This document shows, piece by piece, positions 16,673 to 25,394 of a stretch of 64,000 bases of DNA; the stretch's first letter is position 1, and each line of letters starts with the position of its first letter. The notes under the pieces were generated by a model. The model was not told the origin of the DNA and did not search any database. It saw only the letters and a program-made list of their open reading frames with translations. The stretch spans positions 3,226,839 to 3,290,838 of the forward strand of contig NZ_KB890024.1 of assembly GCF_000372965.1 (NCBI RefSeq). Reading direction: 5' to 3'. Position numbers and translations under genes: made by a program. This DNA comes from Hoeflea sp. 108 (GTDB taxonomy: Bacteria; Pseudomonadota; Alphaproteobacteria; Rhizobiales; Rhizobiaceae).

Positions 16673-16816
16673 CTTAATGACGACAGGCACCGCCGACGCA
16701 GATGTAGAGACACGGCACGTCAAGATGATCTGCGCTAATCTTGATCGTCCTGGGTGAAATCAGCATAAAACCGGTCGCGCATGCGGCCTCGGACCGCAGC
16801 GACCTTAGGGGCGCCA

Positions 16817-17218
16817 ATGCTTGTTCGCTTGTTTGACCGATGGTCGGAATGGCCGGCCTGGGCGAGGTGGACATCCGGCATCGCCAACATGGTGCTGCTC
16901 GACTCCGTTCGCGCCGCATGGGGCGAGCGCGATTTCGTGGTTGGGGTCGCCGAGACCTTTGTTGCCTATCTGCTGCACTCTGGCTGCCCGATTGCCGCAA
17001 TGGCAGCCGGTGCCTGGATCGGCATCAAAATGGCAAGGGCGTCCAGCAAGGATTGGCTGGGCTGGATGATCGGCATCGTGACGTTTGCTGTGCTGTGCCT
17101 TGGCCTGGCCATGCTCACCGACGACATCCCCGGCATCAGCTGGCGCATGAAAGCCATAGACAGCGGCCGTTGCCATACCGTTTTGGATGGAAGTTTGAAC
17201 TCTTTGGTCTGTGACTAG
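16817..17218 (+). CDS. Membrane protein, hypothetical
   Basis: A product of about 133 residues with an amphipathic start (MLVRLFDRWSEWPAWARW) and membrane segments around FVAYLLHSGCPIAAMAAGAW and WMIGIVTFAVLCLGLAML. No family recognised. The second member of the plus-strand cargo group between the two tail fibre repeats. The start is uncertain; an upstream ATG at 16781 is in frame. Confidence 0.55.
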   Translation: MLVRLFDRWSEWPAWARWTSGIANMVLLDSVRAAWGERDFVVGVAETFVAYLLHSGCPIAAMAAGAWIGIKMARASSKDWLGWMIGIVTFAVLCLGLAMLTDDIPGISWRMKAIDSGRCHTVLDGSLNSLVCD

Positions 17219-17473
17219 GGCAAACCTTGAAAGCGAGGGTTATTTCGGGCTCAATACACGTTATACGCGAGACATGATTGAAGATAGTGCGTTGGCGCCG
17301 GGATGAGGAACCCGTCGCGGCTCGCCCGACTGCGACTGCATCCATTTGCTTCACCTACGCCCCGAATGAAATACATCGCCCTGCCATGGCTTCCACGTCC
17401 CGGTCGCCCTGGACTCTTGCGTGATTGGGGAAACTGGGTTTGTATCCGTCACCATGTCAGAGGGGGCAACACA

Positions 17474-17875
17474 ATGTTAGAATTGGCGGCGTTTACCGGC
17501 AGGTTGCTCGGGACGATGATCGATCCACTTCTATGGGGTGGCGCGATTGCAGTTCACTTTTACTTCAAAGGAAAAGGCTTTGGCGTTAAGTTTCCGGCCC
17601 TCATCTGCCTCGTTTTTTTCGTTGCGTTTGCTACTGGTGCATTTTCCTTCCCTGGGGACCAGATCGAGGACCACATCACTCGATCATTCTATTCGGTACT
17701 GGCAGCAGCGATCTGGCTATCCATTGTGATGGGTATTGCGCGCCTTTTCCGAAAATCGCCCTCGGCAATGACGCCTGACAGCAAGCCGTTTCTGGCATTG
17801 ATTGCGATCATCTTGCCGTCGGGCACTACGGCAAGACTATCCCTTGGGCATTTCCAACCCGATGCCGTCCGGTAG
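17474..17875 (+). CDS. Multi-pass membrane protein, hypothetical
   Basis: A 133-residue product with about four hydrophobic segments (DPLLWGGAIAVHFYF, FPALICLVFFVAFATGAF, YSVLAAAIWLSIVMGIARLF, FLALIAIILPSG). ATG 17474 has AGGGGG upstream; the frame runs further up to 17303 without support. Lower GC than flanking phage genes. Third cargo gene of this group. Confidence 0.6.
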   Translation: MLELAAFTGRLLGTMIDPLLWGGAIAVHFYFKGKGFGVKFPALICLVFFVAFATGAFSFPGDQIEDHITRSFYSVLAAAIWLSIVMGIARLFRKSPSAMTPDSKPFLALIAIILPSGTTARLSLGHFQPDAVR

Positions 17876-17918
17876 CAAGGCTGCATCATCGCCGGCCAAA
17901 ACGCTTGCAATCGTCTGG

Positions 17919-18314
17919 TCAAATTCGGCGCTGGCTGCTTCGGCGCGCCGCAGCAGCCACCACGCCGCCAAACTTCACCATCGACTGCCAAGCGCGGAAA
18001 TCGTTGCTGATCTTCGCCGCTGTGGCATTGACCGGCCGCGAGACCAGGTCGGTGGCTACATCCATGGCATTGCGCAGTGCGCCGGCTTCCGCGGCCAGCC
18101 CCTTCATCTACTGACCTTTTCGTCCAGCGACAGGTTCGGATCATGGTTGATTCTGCGCGACGATACCGTCGCCCATGTTGCTGAAGACGCCGGTCGCCCT
18201 GAGCGCCGACAGCACCAGCTCGGACACCCGGACATGTTTGCCGGTTTCGCTGGTGAGCGTCGTGCCGGCGAGAAAAAGACCCCGATGCAGAGAGTTGTCG
18301 AATTCTGTAGCCAT
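17919..18314 (-). pseudogene. Decayed second tail fibre gene
   Basis: The minus-strand start at 18314 reproduces the intact fibre N-terminus (LFLAGTTLTSETGKHVRVSE) for about 50 codons, then shifts frame near 18150. The sequence continues with DPNLSLDEKVS and, from about 18107, LAAEAGALRNAMDVATDLVS and AAKISNDFRAWQSMVKFGG before losing coding quality near 17919. The downstream part has no counterpart in the intact fibre, so this is a different fibre allele that has been inactivated, not a simple recent copy. Confidence 0.7.
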
Positions 18315-18362
18315 GATTTATCCTTAGCGGGAAACGGCTCGCCTGCGCGAGCTGTTCAGGTG
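18155..18362. repeat. Direct repeat, copy 2 (5' end of decayed tail fibre)
   Basis: Partner of 15880-16086. It includes the start region, leader and the end motif GCGAGCTGTTCAGG. The two copies could recombine and remove the three membrane-protein genes between them. Confidence 0.85.
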
Positions 18363-18378
18363 CGGGGGTGGGCTTTCA

Positions 18379-18912
18379 ATGTGTACGAACGCTAGGGCAT
18401 TGAGCCTGATGACTGCAGCCGTAGCCGGACTGCTGCTCTTGATCTGCTCCGCTCAAGCGCAGTTCTTGCCGGATGATGCCCAGAACCTGAAAACAGCACC
18501 TGAGGTTGAGCGACTGTTTGTGGTCAAGACCGCAGAAAACCTGCTGACCGAGAAAGCAAAGAGAATGTTCAACGACCCAGAGAACGCCAAGGACGGGTTT
18601 ATGTGGGCGAGGAAAGTCATAGCCCGCCACTACGCTGGCTTGGAAACGCTCGCTGGCGAGTTGTCGACGGACGAATTGGCAAGGTTCTATGCGGAGAAGG
18701 CCGGCCTGTTCGTGAAATCGGTCCGGGGGGAGATATCAGATAGCCAGTTTGAGCAGATGGAAATCGAGTTAGAGCGCCGTAAGAGCGCCTACTTCGAGAC
18801 CATCATTGGTACGGCGAAACCAACGCGGAACCCAGACTTTGACACACTCAATAGGATAGCCAAAACTGCCGCCAGCAAGGTTCACTCATACAGCGCCCTT
18901 TCCGTAGATTGA
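18379..18912 (+). CDS. Exported protein, hypothetical (cargo)
   Basis: A 177-residue product with a signal peptide (SLMTAAVAGLLLLICSAQAQF) and a helical, charged mature part with no recognised domain (LSTDELARFYAEKAGLFV, QFEQMEIELERRKSAYFETI). GGGGGTGGG lies before the ATG. Plus strand, wedged between the fibre remnant and the gp16-like gene, 3 bases from the latter's stop. A periplasmic protein expressed from the prophage, perhaps in the lysogen. Confidence 0.65.
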   Translation: MCTNARALSLMTAAVAGLLLLICSAQAQFLPDDAQNLKTAPEVERLFVVKTAENLLTEKAKRMFNDPENAKDGFMWARKVIARHYAGLETLAGELSTDELARFYAEKAGLFVKSVRGEISDSQFEQMEIELERRKSAYFETIIGTAKPTRNPDFDTLNRIAKTAASKVHSYSALSVD

Positions 18913-18915
18913 GCG

Positions 18916-21900
18916 TCAGTTTTCGACGGCATCGACCAACGCCGGCTTAATCCCAAAGTGGATCGCTGAACGGACTTCTGGCAGGGTATCGCCAGGAATT
19001 TGCTGCAACAGGGCATTCGTTCCGGCCTTGTTGAAGTCACCCCCAGATGCCTGCAGTGCAAGCGTATGCAGATCCTCAAACAGGCCGACTGACGGGCCGC
19101 CGACAGCCCTCCGCAGCCCTCGACTGGCATACCGCGACGAGCTTCCGCCGCGGTCTTTGTCGCCGGCGATAGCCTGCGCGGCCGAGACGCCCCCCTTACC
19201 ACCAAGCTTTTCGACAGTGCTGATCTCAAAGGGGATCGCGAGAATGCCGGAGCGGTCGAGTCCGTTCGCTATCCAGAGCCCTGGATTGCTCATCAGCCGG
19301 TCAGCCTCGTCGAAGTCGCCACGCTCGGCATGCTTCAGATAGCTGATCATCATCCCGATGCCGGTCGCAAAGACCATCGCTTCGGCCAGGCGGTGCGGGC
19401 GCTCCTGAAGCCCGGCGATCAGAATGCGCTGGTGCGATGCCAAGGCGAACGACTTGAACTGAAAAACCAGCTTCCCGAGGTTCGACTTCATCCAGAGCGG
19501 ATTGTCTGCAACGCCCTTGATGATGATGGTTCGGTCGGCATCCTTGTTCAGGGCGGCAGCCCATACGCGCCTCGCGACCTCATCATCCCAGCGCGAAGCA
19601 TTGGCGCCGTAGATGCCCTCTTCCTGGAGGCCGTGCCGGCGGAACTGGTCGCCGATGCGCTGGGCCATATGCTCGTCAATGCCGAGCATTGCCATGTAGG
19701 CGGCTCCAGCCTTGTCAATGCGGTTGAAGTCGAGCGCCCCCCCGGTCGTAGCCTTCTCGATGTTCTGCAACAGGCGGTTCTGCGACATCACCGAAACGAC
19801 GGTGCGCATGGTGTCGTTCCACAGAGAAAGCGCCGTCGCCTTGGAAAACAGATTTGAGGCGTTCGACAGGAATTTCTCGTACCTGGATCCATAACGATAC
19901 GGGTCTTGAAGGTCGGCCAGCGATGCCAGGCGCGCCTGAAGCACCCGCTCAGTCACCAAGCCCAGTTCACGGGCGTCCTGTCGAGCGATGCGAGCCGCCT
20001 TGGTGCCGCTGACGAGTGCCGGCAGCGCATCGGACATGAACGCTTGCATTCCAAATTTGCCGACGACGTTGGCAGCATCGACAAGGCTGGGCATCGCTAC
20101 GCCCTCCATGAGGCGCACACGGTTCCAGGTCAGCGCCGCGCGCGTGATCGCACTCCAGGCGCTCCCCTCTTCAGCCGCGCGATACGTGCCGCGGATCATG
20201 TCGCGGAACGCCTGAAGATTGGTCATGTCGCGCTTTTCAGCGTCCACCAGCTTTTGGCGTTCTTCTGGTGTCGTGGCTGCTTTGCGCAACCCATCGTATT
20301 CGCGGATGATTTCGTCGAATTGCTCTTTCATGTCAGCACGGCCGAACTTCTGGGTAAGCTCGACTTCCGCCGCCATCGTTCGGGCATAGCGGCGAAGTAT
20401 CCGTTCCATATCGTTTTCGAGGAAGTCCTCAACTTCCTCGTCGGCGATGTTGAACACCCTTTCTTTGAGCGGTCCGCGTTTCGCCGGCACCAGCCATTCG
20501 GGAACATCAGTTACGCCTCGGCCCGTCAGGTTGTTGAAGACAGCCGAGACGATTTCCTCGACATAGTCGGCGCGGTCGCTTGTGCTGAGGAACTCAGGGA
20601 TTTCCTCTTGCCGGACCACAGCCTGATCCATCATCCGGTTGAAGTATCTCCGGGAAATCTCCCGGAACCGCGTTTCCTCGCCGATCAGGCGCGGGCGGTT
20701 CCACAGGCGTGTGACGTAGCTGGCTGCGGTCGTCGTTTTGACGTCCCGCGGCAAGAGCTCGAGCTCCTTCGCGCGAGCAAGAAGCGGGTCGACGACCTTG
20801 GCGCGCGCCTCCTGCGCGATACGGGTTACAAACTCATTGCCGTTTGGGTCGATATCGTTGCGCCGGCCGGCTTTCGCCGCGGCCTCTAAGAACTCTCCCC
20901 AAGTTCCCAAATATCCAGTCTTTCGGGCATCACGATAGAGTTTCTTCGCACCCACCCTCCAGTCAGCCACGGCCCCGCGCTCATAGAGCTTCACAGAGTT
21001 TTCTACGTCAGCGCCCAAGCTGCGACCTTCCATGTTCATGGTCGTGTCGATCGGGTTGTCGACCAGCCTGCGATAGATTTCGCGGACCTTTGCCGAAAGC
21101 GACAGCATCGTCTGGATACCGGGATTGATGCGCGCCGCAGCCGTGGCCCTTGCGACAACTTCGGCTGTCCGCGATCCGCCGATTCCGAGGTCGGATAAGT
21201 CCAGATCATCGGTAGCCGCGGCACCAGCCGACTGCATGCGCTTGACGATGGTTTCGGAGACAGCGGCCGGGTTCGGGACGTCATCGGCGAGATCAGCTTC
21301 AAGCTGTTTCGAAACGCGCGACCATTCGCCATGAGATAAGAGCCGAGAGGCACCGGCACCGAGAAGGCCGCCCAGGATCACGGAGCCGCCAATGTTAACC
21401 GCGCTTTCACGCCCTGTGCGTGTCTCCTGCGTGGCGTGCAACACGGCTTCTTGCAACGCTGTGCCTACCCCATCCGCCACACCTTTAGCCGCCGCCGACC
21501 GCAACACCGAGTAGCCTACGCGACCAGAACGCACCAGTGACCCGCCAGGCAGCAGGGTGGGCAGATCGGTGAAGCCTGCCAACATTGACAGGCCCTTACC
21601 GGTCCAGCCGCTGGCAGCAAGCGTCTGTTGGTCCCTCTTCTCCTGGTCGATCTGCGCTCGCCTTGCGCTGGCGGCAGCCCTGTTGAAAATGTCTTCGCCG
21701 ATGGTCGGATCCTCGTCGAGATACGGCTTCATTTCGGGGTCTTGATAGACATTGTAGTCGGGGTCGGGAGTAACGACGTCGCCGGCCGCCATGTTGTTGC
21801 GAACCCGCGTGAAGGTAGAACCTACCATGTTGCCGTTGCGATAGGCGGCGAAAAGCGTCTCAAGGAAAGTCGGGTCTGGCTTGTCGAACTCCGACACGCC

Positions 21901-21945
21901 AATTGTCCCTGCATCATCGATGGGGCGATCAAAGAGGAACGGCAT
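18916..21945 (-). CDS. gp16-like internal virion protein
   Basis: A large virion core protein of about 1009 residues in the position of T7 gene 16. Such proteins are ejected into the host and form part of the trans-envelope DNA channel. Seen: N-terminal PFLFDRPIDDAG, a glycine-rich hydrophobic stretch (SAVNIGGSVILGGLLGAGAS, about residues 160-190), long helical segments, and the C-terminal LGKLVFQFKSFALASHQRIL that recurs in podoviral internal proteins. No lytic transglycosylase domain is seen at the N-terminus, unlike T7; in this phage the lysozyme domain is in the preceding gene. ATG 21945 overlaps the previous stop as TGATG, so translation is coupled. An upstream in-frame ATG at 21960 is less likely. 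Confidence 0.8.
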   Translation of the reverse strand: MPFLFDRPIDDAGTIGVSEFDKPDPTFLETLFAAYRNGNMVGSTFTRVRNNMAAGDVVTPDPDYNVYQDPEMKPYLDEDPTIGEDIFNRAAASARRAQIDQEKRDQQTLAASGWTGKGLSMLAGFTDLPTLLPGGSLVRSGRVGYSVLRSAAAKGVADGVGTALQEAVLHATQETRTGRESAVNIGGSVILGGLLGAGASRLLSHGEWSRVSKQLEADLADDVPNPAAVSETIVKRMQSAGAAATDDLDLSDLGIGGSRTAEVVARATAAARINPGIQTMLSLSAKVREIYRRLVDNPIDTTMNMEGRSLGADVENSVKLYERGAVADWRVGAKKLYRDARKTGYLGTWGEFLEAAAKAGRRNDIDPNGNEFVTRIAQEARAKVVDPLLARAKELELLPRDVKTTTAASYVTRLWNRPRLIGEETRFREISRRYFNRMMDQAVVRQEEIPEFLSTSDRADYVEEIVSAVFNNLTGRGVTDVPEWLVPAKRGPLKERVFNIADEEVEDFLENDMERILRRYARTMAAEVELTQKFGRADMKEQFDEIIREYDGLRKAATTPEERQKLVDAEKRDMTNLQAFRDMIRGTYRAAEEGSAWSAITRAALTWNRVRLMEGVAMPSLVDAANVVGKFGMQAFMSDALPALVSGTKAARIARQDARELGLVTERVLQARLASLADLQDPYRYGSRYEKFLSNASNLFSKATALSLWNDTMRTVVSVMSQNRLLQNIEKATTGGALDFNRIDKAGAAYMAMLGIDEHMAQRIGDQFRRHGLQEEGIYGANASRWDDEVARRVWAAALNKDADRTIIIKGVADNPLWMKSNLGKLVFQFKSFALASHQRILIAGLQERPHRLAEAMVFATGIGMMISYLKHAERGDFDEADRLMSNPGLWIANGLDRSGILAIPFEISTVEKLGGKGGVSAAQAIAGDKDRGGSSSRYASRGLRRAVGGPSVGLFEDLHTLALQASGGDFNKAGTNALLQQIPGDTLPEVRSAIHFGIKPALVDAVEN

Positions 21946-24521
21946 CACATGGCATTCCATGGCGTGGGTTGAAGTTCATCTGCGTTGTTGCTCCCGCCCA
22001 GAGGGCCAGGATTGGCGACGCGCTCTTCGCGACGCGCTCGCTCAAGCCGCGACTTGTAGCGCGCCGCCTCGACTGCCTGCGCCTGTATCGAGGCTGGGCT
22101 ACCTTCAGTCGCCGCGAGCGCGTCCTTGCCTGCGGCGGTGTCTTCGATGATTGCCGCCTTGTTTTTCTTGTTGATCGCTTCGGAAGCCTTGAGGGCTTCA
22201 GCTTTGGCCGCCTCAGGGTCCGGATAGAAGGGGAAATTGAACATCTGAAGCTGACCGTTCTTTTCGTAGAACACATGATAGCTAGCCGGTCGGCCCGCAC
22301 GGATATCTTGGTCCGTGTCGATATTGGGGTTCAGGAAAACCTCATCGGCCTCTATGCCATTTTTCTTCAGATCGGCGGCAAGCTGGTTGCGTATGTAGTC
22401 GTGCGAGCCGTCTGGCCCCACCGGGTACCGCTTTTCGGGTGGGTTTTTGACGACCACCTTGCTACCCATGGTGGAAAGCGCGGACACGCCATAGGTGCGA
22501 TGAAACCGCTCGGTCGCTGCTTTCTTGGCTGCGACCAGATCGCCGCCCGCATCCACGATGGCTTCCTCGTAGATCGAGCGAAAATTCTCGACCATGGCCG
22601 CGGCGGCCATCTCGTTCGGTCCCAGTGACGGGTTTGAAGCAATGCCAAGGAAACTGTTGTCGAACGTCGCCGCAATCGAGGCCGCATCTACCTTCTTCAG
22701 TTCGTCGGCAACCGTCTTCGATTTGAAGAGCGCTTCACGTGGACCGGCATAGGCCGGATCATTCGCCTTGATCAGCTTCTTTGCCGCTTCCTCCGGAGTG
22801 AAACCCATGTCTTGGGTAAAGGCCCGGTACACGTCCATTTTCTTGCGGACGGCAGCCGAACCCTCGAAGGCGTCAAAGGATGCGGGGGCCGTCTTCGACA
22901 GGCTAAGGCTCGCCTCCATGGCCTGCGCCATTGTCGCCGCATCCGTTGACGCGGCACCATTCCGCAGTTCTGCCTGAACCCGCTTCGGAATGTAGCGGGT
23001 GCGTGCCACAAAATCGGACGTGATGGCTCGCTGCTCGTCAGCATCCTTAGCTGCGCCGATGAGCTTGTCGTAGGCATTGTTGGCGACCTTCGTCTGGTCG
23101 TTGTCGAAAGAATTCACCGACACGTCGCCTTTTGCCATGGCGCCGATCATGGCATTCACTGCGCCGCTGTCCTTCTGCGCAGTGCGGAGAGCATTCACCA
23201 GAACGGCCTTGTCGCCGTTGTCGAGCTTCGGGTCATCGAGGATCACGCTTTCCCGAACCGTGTCTGGCTCGGTGGCAATCAGGTCATCATAGTGATGCTT
23301 CGTCGTGACGCGGTCTTTCGTCACCTGCTGGCTGTGTTCCGTCTCGCCCCAGGCAGCCAGGACTTCGCGGCGGTCGTGTGGGATGGCAGCATACTCGTCA
23401 TCAGGTTCGACGCTGCCGCCACCGCGGATAAGCGCGGCTTCGCGCTTGCGCCGATTTGGGTTGGCTGACAGACCCTCAACCGCACTGGCGACGGCTTCGG
23501 TGTCTCCCGTCTTCACCGCATCGACGACCTCACCGGGCAGTGACCCATAGTTGTAGGCAACGGACTCCAGCGCCGCCCGAGTGTTGAGCGGAAGGCTATC
23601 CCACTTCGCGCCGATCTGCTCGCGGGCCCTTTTTCCTTCGCGCTCGGCAAGGCGGTACTGCAGATCACGTTCGGCGTCTTCACGCGTAATCTTCATTCCC
23701 GGCTTCACGGGAACATGCGAGCCATCGGCAAGCGTCACCGTGTCGGAGCCATAGCCGATGCGCCAGGCATTGACGTCCCGGTACGGTTCGTCGCGGAACC
23801 CCTCTTCCGCGCGGATCAGGCTTTTCGTGCCGCTCGGTTTGAGGTCGGCAAGCGCCTGCGTCGGGTTCTGACTGAATTTCCAGCGCCATTTGCTTTCGGC
23901 CGCGTCCGCTTCCCACTGCTGCCGGCGCGCCGCCTTCCACGGCTCTGGCATGTTTGCCGAGTTGATCGCTTCCAGGCCCTGGCGCTTCAGATCCTCGAAG
24001 TTCGCCGCATTGTTGCGGATCTGGGTGCGGTAGGTGTCGAGGTTGGTGTTGGTGGTGCGGTCGTAATAGGCGCCCTTGGCGTTGCGCTCGTATTCGTCGG
24101 CCTTCTCATAGAGCACGTTGCCGCGCGCCAGGATGTTGTTGAGATAGGTGGTCTGCGCGTCCTTGGTCAGGCCCTCGAAATTGGCCTTGGCGAAGTCGTT
24201 GGCGCGCTGCTGGTGGCCCTCCATGAACTGGCGCGTGAAGCCGATGCCGCTTTCCGAACTCTCCTCGCGCGCCTTGAGGAAACGCTGTTCCTCATCGGCG
24301 AGAAATCGCGTCAGGCTGGTCGACACGGCATTCGAGCGGTCGTTGGCGACGTCGATCTTCTCGCGCTCGGCCAGCTCGAGCAGGCTGTAGCTTGCCTGCA
24401 CGATGGACTGGCCAGCGTCCTGCATGGCAGCGCCGACCATGGGCGTCGGCCCGGAATTCGCGATGCGGCCCGAGCGCGGGTTGTTGTAACCCACGTCACG
24501 AGCGGTAGGGATGTTTACCAT
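21945..24521 (-). CDS. gp15-like internal virion protein with embedded lysozyme domain
   Basis: An 858-residue virion protein. Residues 1-230 are helical and charged; residues about 234-370 form a T4-lysozyme-like (GH24) domain: SLIRAEEGFRDEPYRD, NAWRIGYGSDTVTLADG, MKITREDAERDLQYRL, LPLNTRAALESVAYNYGSLP. The likely catalytic glutamate is E240 and the aspartate D249. The usual threonine after the aspartate is arginine (WRIGYG), with T261 a few residues later. The remaining 490 residues are a helical scaffold. It probably opens the peptidoglycan locally during DNA entry. Position between gp14- and gp16-like genes fits T7 gene 15, but T7 carries its wall-degrading domain in gp16. Confidence 0.82.
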   Translation of the reverse strand: MVNIPTARDVGYNNPRSGRIANSGPTPMVGAAMQDAGQSIVQASYSLLELAEREKIDVANDRSNAVSTSLTRFLADEEQRFLKAREESSESGIGFTRQFMEGHQQRANDFAKANFEGLTKDAQTTYLNNILARGNVLYEKADEYERNAKGAYYDRTTNTNLDTYRTQIRNNAANFEDLKRQGLEAINSANMPEPWKAARRQQWEADAAESKWRWKFSQNPTQALADLKPSGTKSLIRAEEGFRDEPYRDVNAWRIGYGSDTVTLADGSHVPVKPGMKITREDAERDLQYRLAEREGKRAREQIGAKWDSLPLNTRAALESVAYNYGSLPGEVVDAVKTGDTEAVASAVEGLSANPNRRKREAALIRGGGSVEPDDEYAAIPHDRREVLAAWGETEHSQQVTKDRVTTKHHYDDLIATEPDTVRESVILDDPKLDNGDKAVLVNALRTAQKDSGAVNAMIGAMAKGDVSVNSFDNDQTKVANNAYDKLIGAAKDADEQRAITSDFVARTRYIPKRVQAELRNGAASTDAATMAQAMEASLSLSKTAPASFDAFEGSAAVRKKMDVYRAFTQDMGFTPEEAAKKLIKANDPAYAGPREALFKSKTVADELKKVDAASIAATFDNSFLGIASNPSLGPNEMAAAAMVENFRSIYEEAIVDAGGDLVAAKKAATERFHRTYGVSALSTMGSKVVVKNPPEKRYPVGPDGSHDYIRNQLAADLKKNGIEADEVFLNPNIDTDQDIRAGRPASYHVFYEKNGQLQMFNFPFYPDPEAAKAEALKASEAINKKNKAAIIEDTAAGKDALAATEGSPASIQAQAVEAARYKSRLERARREERVANPGPLGGSNNADELQPTPWNAM

Positions 24522-24534
24522 GTGCTATTCACCC

Positions 24535-25041
24535 TTAGGAGGGATAGGGAGGCGTGACCGTCGACGAGGTCGCGGTCTTCGTGTTGCTTTCGCCGAAGCG
24601 GCTGAACATCGTCGACATGCCGGAGAAGAGCGTGCTTGCGGCCTTGATGCGCGCCGCTCGCATCGCGCTGTTGGCGTTGTAGCCGGCCACCTTGGCAGCG
24701 TCGTTGTAGCCGCGCGCCTGCTGGTCGCCCTTGTAGATGTCCGTTTCTGCCGCGAGCGTCACTTGCTCGGTTGTGTCGTCCATGATGCGCATGACCGACG
24801 GATCGGTCATGTTCCCGCCAGAGCCGGCAATGGCGGCCTGCTGCTGGGAGAGCAGGTATCGGCCCTCACGGTAGCGGGCCATCGCGTCACGCTGGCTTGC
24901 CGCGGTCGCTTCGTCGGCCTGCTGGGCAGCGACCTTCTGTTCGTACTGGTATCGCGCCTTCTGTTCGCGACCCTCTTCCATCGTCCCGGCAACCGACACG
25001 ATGGTCCCGATTGCGCCAAGGACAGGTGCTAGGAACCCCAT
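24535..25041 (-). CDS. gp14-like internal virion protein
   Basis: A product of 168 residues: a hydrophobic N-terminus (FLAPVLGAIGTIVSVAGTM), then a long A/Q-rich helix (KVAAQQADEATAASQRDAMA, YREGRYLLSQQQAAIAGSGG) and TDPSVMRIMDDTTEQVTLAA. This is the pattern of T7 gp14, the small core protein that enters the outer membrane. Start at ATG 25041; the longer open frame upstream overlaps the preceding gene. It overlaps the gp13-like gene by 13 bases. Confidence 0.75.
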   Translation of the reverse strand: MGFLAPVLGAIGTIVSVAGTMEEGREQKARYQYEQKVAAQQADEATAASQRDAMARYREGRYLLSQQQAAIAGSGGNMTDPSVMRIMDDTTEQVTLAAETDIYKGDQQARGYNDAAKVAGYNANSAMRAARIKAASTLFSGMSTMFSRFGESNTKTATSSTVTPPYPS

Positions 25042-25394
25042 TTCCAGATCGCCTTTCCGTCCAGTGTTTCGTCTGTCGGCTTGAAGCCAAGCTTCGTCAT
25101 CAGCGCCTCGGCCCGCGGGATGGACGTGTCGCAGGTCGCCTTGATCGTGTGAGCGCCGCGCTTCTTCACCTCGACCATCACCTTGAGGATGTGGCGGAAG
25201 ATGAAGGGCTTGCGCGCTTCGGCCGGCACTTCCAGGAAGGCCATCCATTCGCCCTCGGCGGTCTCGATCACACAGCCGAAACCAGCCAGGAGCCGACGAC
25301 GCCAGAGCGCGCGGCCGATCCACTGCCCCGTCACCCGCACGCCACCGTAGAAACGCGCGAAGTCGATGTCGTCGGCCGGCCTGATGTCAGCCAT
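25029..25394 (-). CDS. gp13-like protein with GNAT-type fold
   Basis: A 121-residue product starting MADIRPADDIDFARF and ending LMTKLGFKPTDETLDGKAIW, which is the layout of a GNAT acetyltransferase-like fold, including the RAEALMTKLGF helix-turn near the end. T7 gp13 also opens with a short strand and xxRPxxxxDF. Needed for core assembly in T7 although its enzymatic role is unknown. The ATG overlaps the preceding stop by 8 bases. Confidence 0.7.
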   Translation of the reverse strand: MADIRPADDIDFARFYGGVRVTGQWIGRALWRRRLLAGFGCVIETAEGEWMAFLEVPAEARKPFIFRHILKVMVEVKKRGAHTIKATCDTSIPRAEALMTKLGFKPTDETLDGKAIWKWGS

